Below are positions 54,964 through 64,000 of a stretch of 64,000 nucleotides of DNA, in pieces; position 1 is the stretch's first letter; each line of letters begins with the position of its first letter. Position numbers and translations under genes: made by a program. The notes below the pieces were generated by a model that had not been told where the DNA came from, searched no databases, and saw only the letters and a program-made list of their open reading frames with translations. This stretch comes from Kordiimonas laminariae (GTDB taxonomy: Bacteria > Pseudomonadota > Alphaproteobacteria > Sphingomonadales > Kordiimonadaceae): contig NZ_JAKQZA010000010.1 in assembly GCF_023008165.1 (NCBI RefSeq), positions 54,553 through 118,552 on the forward strand, in the 5' to 3' direction.

Positions 54964-55701
54964 TTAAGGCCGTAAAATCAGTGTATCACCGCGCATTTCA
55001 ACGCTTGAGAAGCGGTTAAGGATATTGAGGCCAAGGAGTGAACCTCGCATATCTGCACCGTTTACGGTAACGGTAACGTCGTAAAATGCTTCTGTGCCAA
55101 TCTCTATGCTGTTTACGCGGGTTTTCGCAAACTGAACGGAGCCGTTCGCTGTCTCTGCCCTGCCCGTAAACACCAGATCATCCATATCAATGCCAACAAG
55201 AGCCGCATCTTCCGGGCTTAACACTACGTTACTGGCGCCTGTATCCACCATAAATTTCACTGGCACATCATTAATTTGGGCTCGCAGCCAGAAATGGCCA
55301 TCTTTTGCCCTGTGCACCAGAAGCCCGTGGTCAGAACTGGTAACGCCTGATGGATCAAGCGCCGCCATAAACCTCGTTCCCACATCAGATTGGTACAGGT
55401 AAAAAAGCGACGTGCCTACAATGAACAAAAGCCAAATGCCCGCATATTTGATGAGCTTTAAAATAGACGTTCGGCTCCAAAAAGCCGCCACACCGCCGAA
55501 AATACCCAGAATAACCAAGCTACGCACCAAATAAGGGTCATTCATTGTGGTGCTTGGAAAAACAAGGGACAGACCAAAAACAAGCATCGCCAGGCCAAGG
55601 AGAAACAGCACAAGGCGGAGAACCTTTGGTTGCTCCACTGTTCTGTAACGATCGTGATTTTTTCCTTTGTGGTCAGGTACTTGCCACGGATCATGATCCA
55701 T
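54964..55701 (-). CDS. Membrane-anchored retropepsin-like aspartic protease
   Basis: A 245-residue protein of the clan AA (TIGR02281-like) type. Three hydrophobic spans (about 30-48, 58-75 and 85-103) precede a single retropepsin-like domain (about 125-245) whose active-site motif is VKFMVDTGASNVVLS. The usual second motif, an Ala/Gly-rich stretch before the end (GSLLGLNILNRFSSVEM), is present. Such single domains would act as dimers. GGAGGA seven bases upstream selects ATG 55701. It is the last gene of the long minus-strand operon. Confidence 0.87.
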   Translation of the reverse strand: MDHDPWQVPDHKGKNHDRYRTVEQPKVLRLVLFLLGLAMLVFGLSLVFPSTTMNDPYLVRSLVILGIFGGVAAFWSRTSILKLIKYAGIWLLFIVGTSLFYLYQSDVGTRFMAALDPSGVTSSDHGLLVHRAKDGHFWLRAQINDVPVKFMVDTGASNVVLSPEDAALVGIDMDDLVFTGRAETANGSVQFAKTRVNSIEIGTEAFYDVTVTVNGADMRGSLLGLNILNRFSSVEMRGDTLILRP

Positions 55702-55763
55702 CGTGCTTTCCTCCAAGGATACAGTGTACCGCATCAGTAAGGTTTGCTCAAATGCTCAATGGT

Positions 55764-56516
55764 TTAGAGAGTGATTTCCATACCGTCATAAGCAGGTTCA
55801 ACACCGTCAGGTAATTCCCGCTTAAGCGTTTCATAATCCATATCCCATGTCATATGGGTGAGAATGGCGCGTTCGGGTTTAATCAGTTCAATCCACTTGA
55901 GAGTTTGTTCCAAATGGGAATGTGTTGGATGAGGTTCATAACGAAGTGCATCTACCACCCAAACCTTCACGCCTTGTAATGCTTCAACGGCTGTTTCTGG
56001 TAAGCGGTTCAGGTCTGTTGAATAGGCCATATCCCCGAACCTGTAACCGAGGCTGATACCGTTACCGTGGCCCTGTTCAAATGGTGTCATTTTAATTGCA
56101 CCAACGGTTTTGGGGCCGCTTAAAACATGGCCTTTACACATCGCCGGATACCCAGCCTGCGAGCGAAAGATATAATCAAACCGGTCTTTAATAACCTGTA
56201 AGGTTTCTTCATCGGCATAAACCGGGATTTTCTCCCGGCTTGAATGGAAGAAACCACGAAGGTCATCAATGCCGTGCACATGGTCTGCATGATCGTGGGT
56301 ATAGAAAACAGCATCCAGACTTTCTGTGCCTGCCATTAGCATCTGTTCGCGAAAATCTGGTGTAGTATCGATAACGAAGGTTGTGTCCCCCTCTTCCACC
56401 AGCACACTTGCCCTGCGCCGACGGTTTTTTGGATTTTTGGGGTCACACGCACCCCAATATTCCGGAATCTTAGGCACGCCGCCAGAAGTGCCACAGCCTA
56501 AGATCGTGAGTTTCAT
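55764..56516 (-). CDS. MBL-fold metal-dependent hydrolase (PhnP-like)
   Basis: A 250-residue metallo-beta-lactamase-fold enzyme. LGCGTSGGVPKIP opens the fold; the metal site is FYTHDHADHVHGIDDLR; later ligands lie in GHGNGISLGYRFGDMAYSTDLNRLP and LEQTLKWIELIKPERAILTHM. The relatives include PhnP (cyclic phosphodiesterase) and RNase-like enzymes; the substrate is not known. It overlaps tatD by four bases, a common pairing in alphaproteobacteria. Confidence 0.9.
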   Translation of the reverse strand: MKLTILGCGTSGGVPKIPEYWGACDPKNPKNRRRRASVLVEEGDTTFVIDTTPDFREQMLMAGTESLDAVFYTHDHADHVHGIDDLRGFFHSSREKIPVYADEETLQVIKDRFDYIFRSQAGYPAMCKGHVLSGPKTVGAIKMTPFEQGHGNGISLGYRFGDMAYSTDLNRLPETAVEALQGVKVWVVDALRYEPHPTHSHLEQTLKWIELIKPERAILTHMTWDMDYETLKRELPDGVEPAYDGMEITL

Positions 56517-57322
56517 GCCGCGGCCTTTGCAGGTGGTGTGATCTTAGAGAAAAGATCGAAGAAATTCTGTGTGGTCGCTTCGCTGAGCTCCTCAAGGCTT
56601 TCTCCGCGCAAATCTGCTAGAAATTCTGCAGTGTTCGCAACAAATGCTGGTTCACACTTTTTACCTCTGTGCGGTACCGGCGCAAGAAATGGAGAGTCAG
56701 TTTCAATGAGCAAGCGGTTTAGCGGAATGGTTTTCGCGCTGGCTTGTAGTTCCTTCGCACTTCTGAAGGTTACAATCCCGGAAATAGAGATATAAAGCCC
56801 CATCTCTAGGCAAGCATCCGCGAGGCGTTGGCTTGCAGTAAAGCAGTGAATAACGCCCGGGAAAAAGCCCTTTTTCATTTCTTCGGTAAGGATATTGATG
56901 CAATCATCATCCGCGTCACGTGTGTGTACGATAACAGGTAAGCCAAGCTCACGAGATGCTGTGATATGGCTGCGAAAATTCACGGCCTGCATATCCCGGG
57001 GTGCATTATCATAATAATAATCCAGCCCAGTTTCACCAATACCCACGATTTTGGGGTGTGCAGCGCGTTCCAGAAGTGCTTGAACAGCTACGTCAGGTTC
57101 GTTTTCCGCCTCGTGAGGATGAATGCCTACGGTGCCAAATATATCATCATATTTCTCAATGATATCAATGATTTCTGGGTATTGTCTCAACTTAGTGTTT
57201 ATGCTTAGCATACAGCCAACACCAGCGGCGCGAGCGCGTTGAACAACATCGTCTTGCTGTTCAATAATGCCCTCGTAGTTCAGATGGCAGTGACTATCAA
57301 CAATATACCCGTATTTGCTCAT
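56513..57322 (-). CDS. tatD: TatD-family metal-dependent DNase
   Basis: A 269-residue amidohydrolase-fold nuclease associated with DNA repair and turnover. Metal-binding HxH is in IVDSHCHLNYEG; later VGIHPHEAE, VGIGETGLDYYYD (Glu), PVIVHTRDADDD (His), GVIHCFTAS and the late LLIETDSPFLAPVPHRGK with the Asp. It sits between metG and the MBL hydrolase, sharing one base with metG. Confidence 0.95.
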   Translation of the reverse strand: MSKYGYIVDSHCHLNYEGIIEQQDDVVQRARAAGVGCMLSINTKLRQYPEIIDIIEKYDDIFGTVGIHPHEAENEPDVAVQALLERAAHPKIVGIGETGLDYYYDNAPRDMQAVNFRSHITASRELGLPVIVHTRDADDDCINILTEEMKKGFFPGVIHCFTASQRLADACLEMGLYISISGIVTFRSAKELQASAKTIPLNRLLIETDSPFLAPVPHRGKKCEPAFVANTAEFLADLRGESLEELSEATTQNFFDLFSKITPPAKAAA

Positions 57323-58872
57323 TATTCAGCGGCCTCTGGCAATTCAAGGCGAGGGAACACACCTTGTGGCTTCGGTATATCAATGCCTGGTTGAAGACGC
57401 CCTGCCTCATTCAACTGGTCAAACCCACGATTTGTAACGCTGATCTGGCTTAAAAGTTTGTCTCCTGCTTCGGGCATAATTGGCTGAATAAGAATACCAA
57501 GCATACGAATAGCTTCCGCAAGTACATAAAGCACCGTTTCCATGCGCGCCGTATCGGTTTTACGGAGCTTCCATGGTTCCTGCGTGGTGATATAGCGGTC
57601 AGCGGCAGCTGCTTGTGCGAAGATCGCTTCAAGTGCCAGATGGAAGGCTTGCTTATCCATATGACCGCGTACAGTTTCCAGCACGGCTTCGATCCCGGAA
57701 AGAAGTTCTGTATCTTCCGCTGTAAGTTCGCCTGGTGCTGGTAACTTCGCTTCACAGTTCTTGTGGATCATTGAAAGCGTGCGTTGGCTCAGGTTGCCAA
57801 GGCCATTCGCAAGATCAGCATTCGCCCGGTGAACGAAAGACTGACGAGAGAAATCACCGTCATTACCAAACGGTACTTCTCGCATCAGGAAGAAACGAGT
57901 TTCATCAAGGCCAAAGGTTTCAATAAGTTCGAATGGATCTATGACATTACCAAGAGATTTAGAGATCTTCTGGCCTTCATTTGTCCACCATCCGTGCGCA
58001 AATACGCGGTTTGGCAACGGCAAATCAGCTGCCATAAGGAAAGCAGGCCAATAAACCGCGTGGAAGCGCAGAATATCTTTACCCACCATATGAACATTTG
58101 CTGGCCAGAATTTTTGGTAATCAACACCATCAGTATCTGGGTATCCAACGGCTGTTAGATAATTAGTAAGTGCATCAATCCACACATACATAATGTGGCC
58201 ATCTGCATTTGGTACAGGTACACCCCAGTTAAATGTTGTGCGGGAAATAGATAGGTTCTCAAGGCCGCCTTTTACAAAGCTGCGAACTTCATTGAGGCGG
58301 GATTTCGGCATTACGAAATTTTCCTGACCATCATAAAGCTCAAGCAGCTTATCCTCAAAGGCAGAAAGTTTGAAGAAATAGCTTGGTTCTTCAACCCATT
58401 CCACTGGAGCGCCTGTTGGGGCAAGTTTTTCATCGCCCTCGCCGTCAATCAGTTCAGATTCAGCATAAAAGGCCTCATCACGCACGCTGTACCAACCAGC
58501 ATATTTATCTTCGTAAATGAACCCTTTTTCCACGAGGCGTTCCCAAAGGTGCTGTACTGATTTTTTATGACGTTCCTCGGTTGTGCGAATGAATTGGTCA
58601 TTAGAGAAATTCATTGCCTTCGCCAACTCCTGGAAGCGTGCTGAAACACGGTCACAAAATTCAAGCGGAGCGACACCAGCTTTCTCAGCTGATTTTTCAA
58701 CCTTTTGGCCGTGTTCGTCAGTGCCTGTAAGGAACATAACATCATAACCGTCCAGCCGCTTGAAGCGCGCGAGAACATCACATGCAAGGGTCGTATAGGC
58801 ATGGCCAATATGTGGAACATCGTTCACATAATAGATTGGCGTCGTAATGTAAAAAGACGACTTATCAGTCAT
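57322..58872 (-). CDS. metG: Methionyl-tRNA synthetase
   Basis: Charges tRNA-Met, 516 residues. The HIGH-type motif lies in IYYVNDVPHIGHAYTTLACDVLARF and the KMSKS-type motif reads KISKS in EGQKISKSLGNVIDP. The insertion that often carries zinc-binding Cys pairs reads YAGWYSVRDEAFYAESEL, without Cys, so this is a zinc-less form. The anticodon-binding helices follow; there is no C-terminal EMAP-like tRNA-binding domain. ATG 58872 (MTDKSSFYITTPIYY) has GAGAG close by; the frame extends to 58914 into holB. Confidence 0.95.
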   Translation of the reverse strand: MTDKSSFYITTPIYYVNDVPHIGHAYTTLACDVLARFKRLDGYDVMFLTGTDEHGQKVEKSAEKAGVAPLEFCDRVSARFQELAKAMNFSNDQFIRTTEERHKKSVQHLWERLVEKGFIYEDKYAGWYSVRDEAFYAESELIDGEGDEKLAPTGAPVEWVEEPSYFFKLSAFEDKLLELYDGQENFVMPKSRLNEVRSFVKGGLENLSISRTTFNWGVPVPNADGHIMYVWIDALTNYLTAVGYPDTDGVDYQKFWPANVHMVGKDILRFHAVYWPAFLMAADLPLPNRVFAHGWWTNEGQKISKSLGNVIDPFELIETFGLDETRFFLMREVPFGNDGDFSRQSFVHRANADLANGLGNLSQRTLSMIHKNCEAKLPAPGELTAEDTELLSGIEAVLETVRGHMDKQAFHLALEAIFAQAAAADRYITTQEPWKLRKTDTARMETVLYVLAEAIRMLGILIQPIMPEAGDKLLSQISVTNRGFDQLNEAGRLQPGIDIPKPQGVFPRLELPEAAE

Positions 58873-58897
58873 TGTTTCTCTCAAACTTTTAAAGATA

Positions 58898-60004
58898 CTA
58901 TCGGGCGACTGCACTGAGGGATGTAAATAAATTTACGATCACCTGCTTACGGTCAAGATTTACCGCATCAGCGCGCGCCACCATTTGGCCCATCTTTTCC
59001 CACAGGTCCAGCCAGCGATCAACCCCGGCTGATACAGAAATACGCCTCATTTGTTCATTTTCACCGTCTAATATTTCTGGAAGGGGCATGTTACTGGCGC
59101 TCTGGCGGATCATGCGTTCAATCCAGCCGAGGTAAATCTTTACGAACAAACGATATTTAGCATCCGCTTTAACCGCGGCCAGTTCACCTGCAAGGATATG
59201 TATTTCAGGAATATTAAAACGCGGAAAACGGCTTAAATGGGTGGATACTTTCCTGTATAGGCCTACACCGTCGTTATTAGCCAATTCAATTGCCCTACCC
59301 GGCGCGCCTTCAGACAAACGTGTGAGGGCCGTTAGATCATCGATAGATAACTCAGGAAACTTACCCGCAAGCACAGCTTTCACGCCGTCTTCTGGTAGTG
59401 TAGAAAGCGATAAAGCACGGCAACGACTTTTTATAGTTGGTAACAATTTACCCGGTGCATGAGATAGCAGCAGAATAATAGATTTCTCAGGTGGTTCTTC
59501 AAGGATTTTAAGAAGCGCATTGGCTGCATTCACGTTCATCTCGTCTGCAGCATCTACAATTGCCACACGCCAGCCACCTTCGGCACTCGTCTGACTGTAG
59601 AAGCTGATCAGTTTGCGGATATCATCAATAACGATATCGTTCCGAAGTTTACCGGTTTTCTCATTCTCTGTTCGTTCGGCGACCACAAGCCCACCGTGCC
59701 CACCAGATACGATGCGGTGAAGATCAGGGTGATCAGGGCTGATATTTAGCGAAGTAGCCTCACTTGGTAGATCATCGCCAAATAAACCGGGCCCATCATC
59801 CTTATCTGCTTGGGTTAGCAGGAATTTTGCGATCTTCCATGCTAGTGTGGCTTTACCTACTCCTTTGGGGCCTGAAATAAGCCAGGCATGGTGAAGTCGG
59901 TCACTATTGAAGGCCTCAAGAAACATGCGTTCTGCGGCTTCATGGCCGAGCAGCAACTCCGAATGCCTTGGGTTTAATTCCAAACTTTCTTCCGTATCAG
60001 CCAT
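58898..60004 (-). CDS. holB: DNA polymerase III, delta-prime subunit
   Basis: Clamp-loader subunit, 368 residues. The AAA+ domain shows HHAWLISGPKGVGKATLAWKIAKFLL (P-loop), VIDDIRKLISFYSQTSAEGGWRVAIVDAADEMNVNAANALLKILEEPP and the sensor region LLSHAPGKLLPTIKSRCRALSL. The four zinc-binding Cys of the E. coli protein are not seen in the expected stretch, where a DDGPGLFGDDLPSEAT insertion lies. It overlaps tmk by one base. Confidence 0.93.
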   Translation of the reverse strand: MADTEESLELNPRHSELLLGHEAAERMFLEAFNSDRLHHAWLISGPKGVGKATLAWKIAKFLLTQADKDDGPGLFGDDLPSEATSLNISPDHPDLHRIVSGGHGGLVVAERTENEKTGKLRNDIVIDDIRKLISFYSQTSAEGGWRVAIVDAADEMNVNAANALLKILEEPPEKSIILLLSHAPGKLLPTIKSRCRALSLSTLPEDGVKAVLAGKFPELSIDDLTALTRLSEGAPGRAIELANNDGVGLYRKVSTHLSRFPRFNIPEIHILAGELAAVKADAKYRLFVKIYLGWIERMIRQSASNMPLPEILDGENEQMRRISVSAGVDRWLDLWEKMGQMVARADAVNLDRKQVIVNLFTSLSAVAR

Positions 60005-60657
60005 TAAAGGGAAAATCTCTCTGCAACAGTTGCACGAATTTGTTCTTGCAGTTCATCGATGCTTTGTGTGGCATCAAGAACAATAAAGCGGTCTGGTTCG
60101 GCATCTGCCAGCTTGAGGAATGTTGCACGAAGTGTTTCATGAATACTTACATCCATTCGCTCAAAGCGGTCTTCTACATTTACTGTTTTAGTGCCTTCGC
60201 GGCCAATGGCACGTTTAAGGCCAATTTCAACAGGAAGGTCCAGAAGAAATGTTAATGTGGGTTTTAAGTTTCCAAATGCAAGTCTTTGTATTTGCTCAAC
60301 ATTCTCAACACCAACCCCTCGCCCAGCGCCCTGATATGCAATGCTGGAATCTTCAAATCGGTCACACAGTACCCATTTACTTCCAGCGAGTGCTGGGCGA
60401 ATGGTACGAGCAACATGCTCGGCTCGTGCTGCTGCATAAAGGAGCGCTTCCGTTACTGGTTCCCAGCGGTCCACATCTCCGGTCAGAACAAGTTCACGGA
60501 TAAGCTCTGCCCCCGTGCAGCCACCTGGTTCACGCGTTCTGAGAACGTTAAGGTCTTTTTCCTTAAGCCATTCTTCTAGGAGTTTAATCTGTGTTGACTT
60601 GCCACCACCTTCACCACCTTCAAAGGTGATGAAAGGTGCATTATTTTGCGTTGGCAT
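60004..60657 (-). CDS. tmk: Thymidylate kinase
   Basis: Phosphorylates dTMP to dTDP, 217 residues. P-loop FITFEGGEGGGKSTQIKLL, then LNVLRTREPGGCTGAELIRELVL, KWVLCDRFEDSSIAYQGAGRGV (DR motif) and the lid near LPVEIGLKRAIGREGT. ATG 60657 is two bases from the dacC stop; the frame extends into dacC without homology. tmk followed by holB is a common bacterial pair. Confidence 0.96.
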   Translation of the reverse strand: MPTQNNAPFITFEGGEGGGKSTQIKLLEEWLKEKDLNVLRTREPGGCTGAELIRELVLTGDVDRWEPVTEALLYAAARAEHVARTIRPALAGSKWVLCDRFEDSSIAYQGAGRGVGVENVEQIQRLAFGNLKPTLTFLLDLPVEIGLKRAIGREGTKTVNVEDRFERMDVSIHETLRATFLKLADAEPDRFIVLDATQSIDELQEQIRATVAERFSL

Positions 60658-60658
60658 A

Positions 60659-61840
60659 TTAATTAGGCTCCGGCTTCTTCGCGCCAGCAGAACCAAACAG
60701 CATATATTCGAAGGCTGCGCCAATTTTACCTAAACCACCAACTTTATCAATGGTTTCTCCAGCAACAAGATCGCGGGTTACTGCCGCACGCCCTGGCATT
60801 TCAACTTTTAATGTACCTACTTTCGCGCCCTTTTGAATTGGTGCAGCAATCGGGTTTGTATATTCGATTGATACTTTCATTTGAGCACGCTGGCGACGGG
60901 ACATTGTAATCGCCAGATCATCTGAGATGAGAAGCGGTACAGTTGCTTCCCCACCGAGCCAAACTTCTGCATAGTCAACAGTTTCGCCAGCACGGAATAA
61001 TGGATAGTGGCTAAAGTTACGGAAGCCATACTGCAAGAGACGCTGGCTTTCACGACTACGAGCCGCTGAGCTATCAAGGCCACCAACAACTACTACAAGG
61101 CGGCGTCCTTCACGTTCAGCTGATCCTGCCAGGCCATATCCACTTTCTTCTGTATGTCCTGTTTTAAGGCCATCAGCGCCAGCAAAACGGCCCAGAAGTG
61201 GGTTGCGGTTATAGCGATTAGAGCGGAAATCTTTATAAAGATACTCACGTTCAGCAAACATTGGGTAGAGATTTGGGAAATCATTCACCAAATGCAGGGA
61301 TAGATTAGCAAGATCACGAGCCGTCATCACATGACCTTCAGCAGGCCAACCGTTTACATTCTTGAATTGGCTTCCGTTCATACCAAGTTCAATAGCCTTA
61401 GCATTAAGCCATTCCACGAATATCTCTTCTGAACCCGCCATATGTTCGGCGAGTACTGCACAAGCATCGTTACCAGAAAGTACAATGATACCACGAAGGA
61501 GATCGGCAACAGTTACAACATCACGGGCTTTCAGGAACATAGTCGAACCGCGGTTATTCCAGTTGCGCCATGCTTCATCTGAAACTGTCACCTCATCATC
61601 AAGGCGCATCTCACCTTCTTTGATGGCTTCAAAGGCAAGATAAACTGTCATCAGCTTACTCATTGATGCCGGAGGGAAGCTTGTGTCAGGATCCTTCTCA
61701 AAGAGAATGCTACCTGTCGAAGCATCAAGCAAAACTGCATGACGAGCCGGCGTTGCCATTTGCTGTGCGTTAGCAATACTTGCCAAGCCCATAACTGTTA
61801 GTGAAATTAGTAGGAGCCTTGCCCAAAACTGCTTAATCAT
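60659..61840 (-). CDS. dacC: D-alanyl-D-alanine carboxypeptidase (PBP5/6 type)
   Basis: Trims pentapeptides in the cell wall, 393 residues. A signal peptide (LLLISLTVMGLASIANAQ) precedes the penicillin-binding fold: active Ser in PPASMSKLM, SGN in IIVLSGNDACAVLAEH, KTG in GADGLKTGHTEESGYG. A C-terminal beta domain (PLLISDDLAITMSRRQRAQMKV) and a tail ending near FEYMLFGSAGAKKPEPN follow; the amphipathic anchor is short. The gene name (dacC or dacA/dacD) cannot be decided by sequence alone. Confidence 0.93.
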   Translation of the reverse strand: MIKQFWARLLLISLTVMGLASIANAQQMATPARHAVLLDASTGSILFEKDPDTSFPPASMSKLMTVYLAFEAIKEGEMRLDDEVTVSDEAWRNWNNRGSTMFLKARDVVTVADLLRGIIVLSGNDACAVLAEHMAGSEEIFVEWLNAKAIELGMNGSQFKNVNGWPAEGHVMTARDLANLSLHLVNDFPNLYPMFAEREYLYKDFRSNRYNRNPLLGRFAGADGLKTGHTEESGYGLAGSAEREGRRLVVVVGGLDSSAARSRESQRLLQYGFRNFSHYPLFRAGETVDYAEVWLGGEATVPLLISDDLAITMSRRQRAQMKVSIEYTNPIAAPIQKGAKVGTLKVEMPGRAAVTRDLVAGETIDKVGGLGKIGAAFEYMLFGSAGAKKPEPN

Positions 61841-61864
61841 TCTATTCCCTTGATCTACCGATCG

Positions 61865-62680
61865 TTACTTTACAGTTTCTGTGAAAATTCGCGCTTCATA
61901 AAACCCATCCGCAACTATGCGGTCAAGTCTCTCTTCAGCAGTTATTCGTTTAATAAACGGCCCTAGCCTCACGCGCCACAAAGTGCGCCCACTGGCATCA
62001 GCCTGTTCCGCTCGGGCTTTATGCCCTGCTCTTTTTAACTTTTGCACCTGTTTTTTGGCATTTTGGCGGCTAGAGAAAGAACCAACCTGAATATAGTGGC
62101 TTTCGTCTCTTACCGCCGCTGTTTGCGTTGGTTGAGGTGTACCTCTTGGTGGATTGCCATTTTCGTCAACCGCTTGAACCCGAACTTTGGTAACGCCTTG
62201 CTTTTGAAAACCAAGCAGCTGCGCCCCTCGACGTGATATATCAATGATACGAGTGCCTACAAAAGGTCCTCTGTCGTTAACACGCAGTATAATGGTGCGG
62301 CCATTAGACAGATTGGTAACTTTAACGAAAGTAGGTAACGGAAGCGTTTTATGCGCTGCCGTCAACGCATTCATATTAAAATATTCACCATTTGCAGTTT
62401 TTTTGCCGTGGAAGTCTTTCCCGTACCATGAAGCATATCCTACTTCATCATAGTAAGGGTCTTCTTTTGGGTGATACCATTTGCCCGCAACTTTATAGGG
62501 TGTACCAACTTTACGTTTTACACCCTGATCACCTTTAGGCAGCTCGTTATCATTAGGATAACGCCCAGAAGGAGCGCCACCACCACCTGATGTAGGTGTT
62601 GGACTGCTCCAATTTGAACTACAGGCCCCTAGGGCAACTACTAGAATACCAGCAATAATATGTTTCTTGGTTAACATCAT
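61865..62680 (-). CDS. rlpA: RlpA-type septal lipoprotein with SPOR domain
   Basis: A 271-residue lipoprotein: lipobox in [10 protein letters not shown], then a Ser/Gly/Pro linker, a double-psi barrel ([66 protein letters not shown]) and a C-terminal SPOR domain ([21 protein letters not shown]) that binds denuded septal glycan. Relatives are lytic transglycosylases acting at the division site. The start overlaps the mltB-like stop as ATGA, with a second ATG three bases on. Confidence 0.94.
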   Translation of the reverse strand: MMLTKKHIIAGILVVALGACSSNWSSPTPTSGGGGAPSGRYPNDNELPKGDQGVKRKVGTPYKVAGKWYHPKEDPYYDEVGYASWYGKDFHGKKTANGEYFNMNALTAAHKTLPLPTFVKVTNLSNGRTIILRVNDRGPFVGTRIIDISRRGAQLLGFQKQGVTKVRVQAVDENGNPPRGTPQPTQTAAVRDESHYIQVGSFSSRQNAKKQVQKLKRAGHKARAEQADASGRTLWRVRLGPFIKRITAEERLDRIVADGFYEARIFTETVK

Positions 62681-63810
62681 TTCTGGTCAATAATATCCGA
62701 TAACAAGCCAACTGCCAGCGCATATTTAAAGCTTGGGTTATAGCGCATTACAGAGCAAAAGTTTCGGTACACCAGATAACCTTCATCATCACCTTCATCG
62801 CCTACAATGAGCGCTGCTGGCAGAGAACGGCTTGGTAAATCTGTGCCATCAAGACGGCGTACACCTAAAGCTTGCCAGTCTTGAAGATCATGCCAAACCC
62901 CCATGCTTTTATAAGCTTTACACCAGCGATCCGGCGAAATACCTTCAGCCTGTTTACCTTGCAATGACTTTTCGCCGCCCTTGGGTAGCTTTACTTTACG
63001 CCCCCAAGTTTGATCATCTGCCCAGCCATAAGATTTCAGATAGTTAGCGATAGAACCAAATACATCTGCTTTGCTGTTCCAGATGTCACGTTTGTTATCG
63101 CCATCCATATCAACAGCATATTTTAGGTAATTTTCTGGCATGAACTGTGGCTGGCCCATAGCTCCGGCCCAAGATCCTTTCATGTTCTCAGGTGTAGTAT
63201 GGCCTTGGTCAATTATCTCAAGGGCGGCAAATAACTCTCTACGGAAACGTTTTGCTCTGCGCTTATCATAAGCGAGTGTCGCAACCGCATCAAAAACGCT
63301 GTAGGATAGCGGTACTGTGCCGTAATTGGTTTCGATACCCCATATCGCAGCAATGAAACGTGGCTGCACTCCAAACCGTTCAGCTGCGGCCTTTAATGCA
63401 GCCTCGTGCTCAGCCATCATGGCTTTGCCTTTACCTTTCCGCCAATCGCTCACACGACTTTTTAAGTAGCGAGCATAAGTTTGCTTTACTTCTGGCTGGT
63501 TTCTGTCTCGTTTTATAATCTTTTTAACTGGGGCAATGGTAGGTAGAACCATATCCAAGGTTTCGGCTTTAATGCCTCGTTCAAGACCTTCCACCCTAAC
63601 GCCTTCTAGCCATTCAATAAAAGCTGGATCATTGCGTAGATGAATCTCTGTTACATTATCAGAATCTTGTGCCGCAGCTGCTATGGGTAGCACAGCAGTA
63701 GAAACAGCAATTATTGCACTTATTGATACAGCTTTAAGAAAGGACGACAAACCAACAACTCCCCGAAATAGTAATTGCCTAACATTACGCAGCAAGCGCG
63801 CTTTAGACAA
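62677..63810 (-). CDS. mltB: Lytic murein transglycosylase (MltB-like)
   Basis: Cleaves peptidoglycan glycan strands, 377 residues. A basic N terminus and hydrophobic stretch ([25 protein letters not shown]) form the signal; no lipobox Cys is visible, unlike MltB itself. The SLT_2 domain includes [21 protein letters not shown] (catalytic Glu), then [48 protein letters not shown]. No C-terminal peptidoglycan-binding domain is present. It is the first gene of the minus-strand operon that runs to the aspartic protease. Confidence 0.93.
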   Translation of the reverse strand: MSKARLLRNVRQLLFRGVVGLSSFLKAVSISAIIAVSTAVLPIAAAAQDSDNVTEIHLRNDPAFIEWLEGVRVEGLERGIKAETLDMVLPTIAPVKKIIKRDRNQPEVKQTYARYLKSRVSDWRKGKGKAMMAEHEAALKAAAERFGVQPRFIAAIWGIETNYGTVPLSYSVFDAVATLAYDKRRAKRFRRELFAALEIIDQGHTTPENMKGSWAGAMGQPQFMPENYLKYAVDMDGDNKRDIWNSKADVFGSIANYLKSYGWADDQTWGRKVKLPKGGEKSLQGKQAEGISPDRWCKAYKSMGVWHDLQDWQALGVRRLDGTDLPSRSLPAALIVGDEGDDEGYLVYRNFCSVMRYNPSFKYALAVGLLSDIIDQK

Positions 63811-63890
63811 GGACAGAAACCCGTCTTTTTCAAGGCAATAAACTAATTATGGGGGATTTAGCAATTATAGTGTTTTAGCTCAAAACAAAT

Positions 63891-63917
63891 AAGGCTGATA
63901 CTCGAAGTATCAGCCTT
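63891..63917 (-). terminator. Terminator of tRNA-Lys
   Basis: A perfect hairpin: AAGGCTGATACT and AGTATCAGCCTT around a three-base loop, read on the minus strand before a T-rich tail (TTATTTGTTTTG). It begins seven bases past the tRNA 3' end. Confidence 0.85.
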
Positions 63918-63923
63918 TATATT

Positions 63924-63999
63924 TGGTGAGCCCGACAGGGTTCGAACCTGTGACCTACTGATTAAAAGTCAGTTGCTCTACCAGCTGAGCTACGGGCCC
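63924..63999 (-). tRNA. tRNA-Lys, anticodon UUU, CCA encoded
   Basis: Read on the minus strand: acceptor GGGCCCG pairs with CGGGCTC, D loop AGCTCAGCTGGTAGAGC, anticodon stem-loop CTGACTTTTAATCAG (anticodon TTT), T arm ACAGGTTCGAACCCTGT, then discriminator A and an encoded CCA. Total 76 bases. Confidence 0.98.
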
Positions 64000-64000
64000 A

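Noticed and set aside
63891..63999. tRNA-Lys end as an integration site of a mobile element
   Set aside because: No integrase, direct repeat of the tRNA 3' end or element genes lie in the window; what lies beyond the edge cannot be judged.

Overview
The window is one contiguous stretch of an alphaproteobacterial chromosome of moderate to low GC. No plasmid, phage, transposase or CRISPR genes were seen. Gene order is the main evidence for this placement: pyrG, eno, ftsB-like, pdhA, pdhB with a lipoyl domain, pdhC, lpd, lipA, a COQ10-like gene, cinA, pgpA, a fused ispDF, dusB, ntrB-ntrC-ntrY-ntrX, trkA, trkH, hfq, hflX and mazG is the standard alphaproteobacterial series. An unsequenced relative in a marine lineage such as Kordiimonadales or Emcibacterales would fit, but that is a guess.

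Layout: 1-3.9 kb holds the cut-off end of pyrG, an exported TPR-like protein, enolase and a cell-division coiled-coil protein. 4.0-11.2 kb is the pyruvate dehydrogenase/lipoate block, with a cupin gene between E2 and E3. 11.2-16.4 kb has a DUF3667 membrane protein, a COQ10/RatA-like protein, a TetR regulator divergent from a PhyH dioxygenase with a 30-bp palindrome between them, then cinA, pgpA and ispDF on the minus strand. 16.4-29.2 kb is dusB-ntrBCYX-trkAH-hfq-hflX, meeting mazG head-on. 29.3-34.9 kb is an accessory stretch: a glycerophosphodiesterase, an NTP transferase, a chemoreceptor, a TerB-like protein and a cNMP/FHA-type protein.

34.9-42.4 kb looks like a self-contained regulated export system. 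A sensor kinase and an NtrC-family activator with an intact GAFTGA loop are divergent from an adaptor/ATPase/FtsX-permease operon. The gap between them holds a near-perfect sigma-54 promoter and two phased dyad sites. This is the best candidate here for an under-described system.

42.6-53.7 kb is a cobalamin uptake and nucleotide-loop assembly cluster: bluB, a cobalamin riboswitch, btuB-btuF-btuC-btuD-cbiB-cobD-type aminotransferase-cobO on the plus strand, meeting cobU-cobT-cobS-cobC on the minus strand. No corrin-ring synthesis genes are present, so the locus reads as salvage of corrinoids or cobyric acid plus synthesis of the lower ligand.

53.9-64 kb, all on the minus strand, has a SnoaL-like protein and a roughly 550-base gap. 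Then comes a cell-envelope and replication operon in transcription order mltB-like, rlpA, dacC-like, tmk, holB, metG, tatD, an MBL hydrolase and a retropepsin-like membrane protease. The window ends with tRNA-Lys(UUU). Promoter and regulatory calls come from reading motifs by eye. Product calls come from recognised motifs and context; no database search was run.
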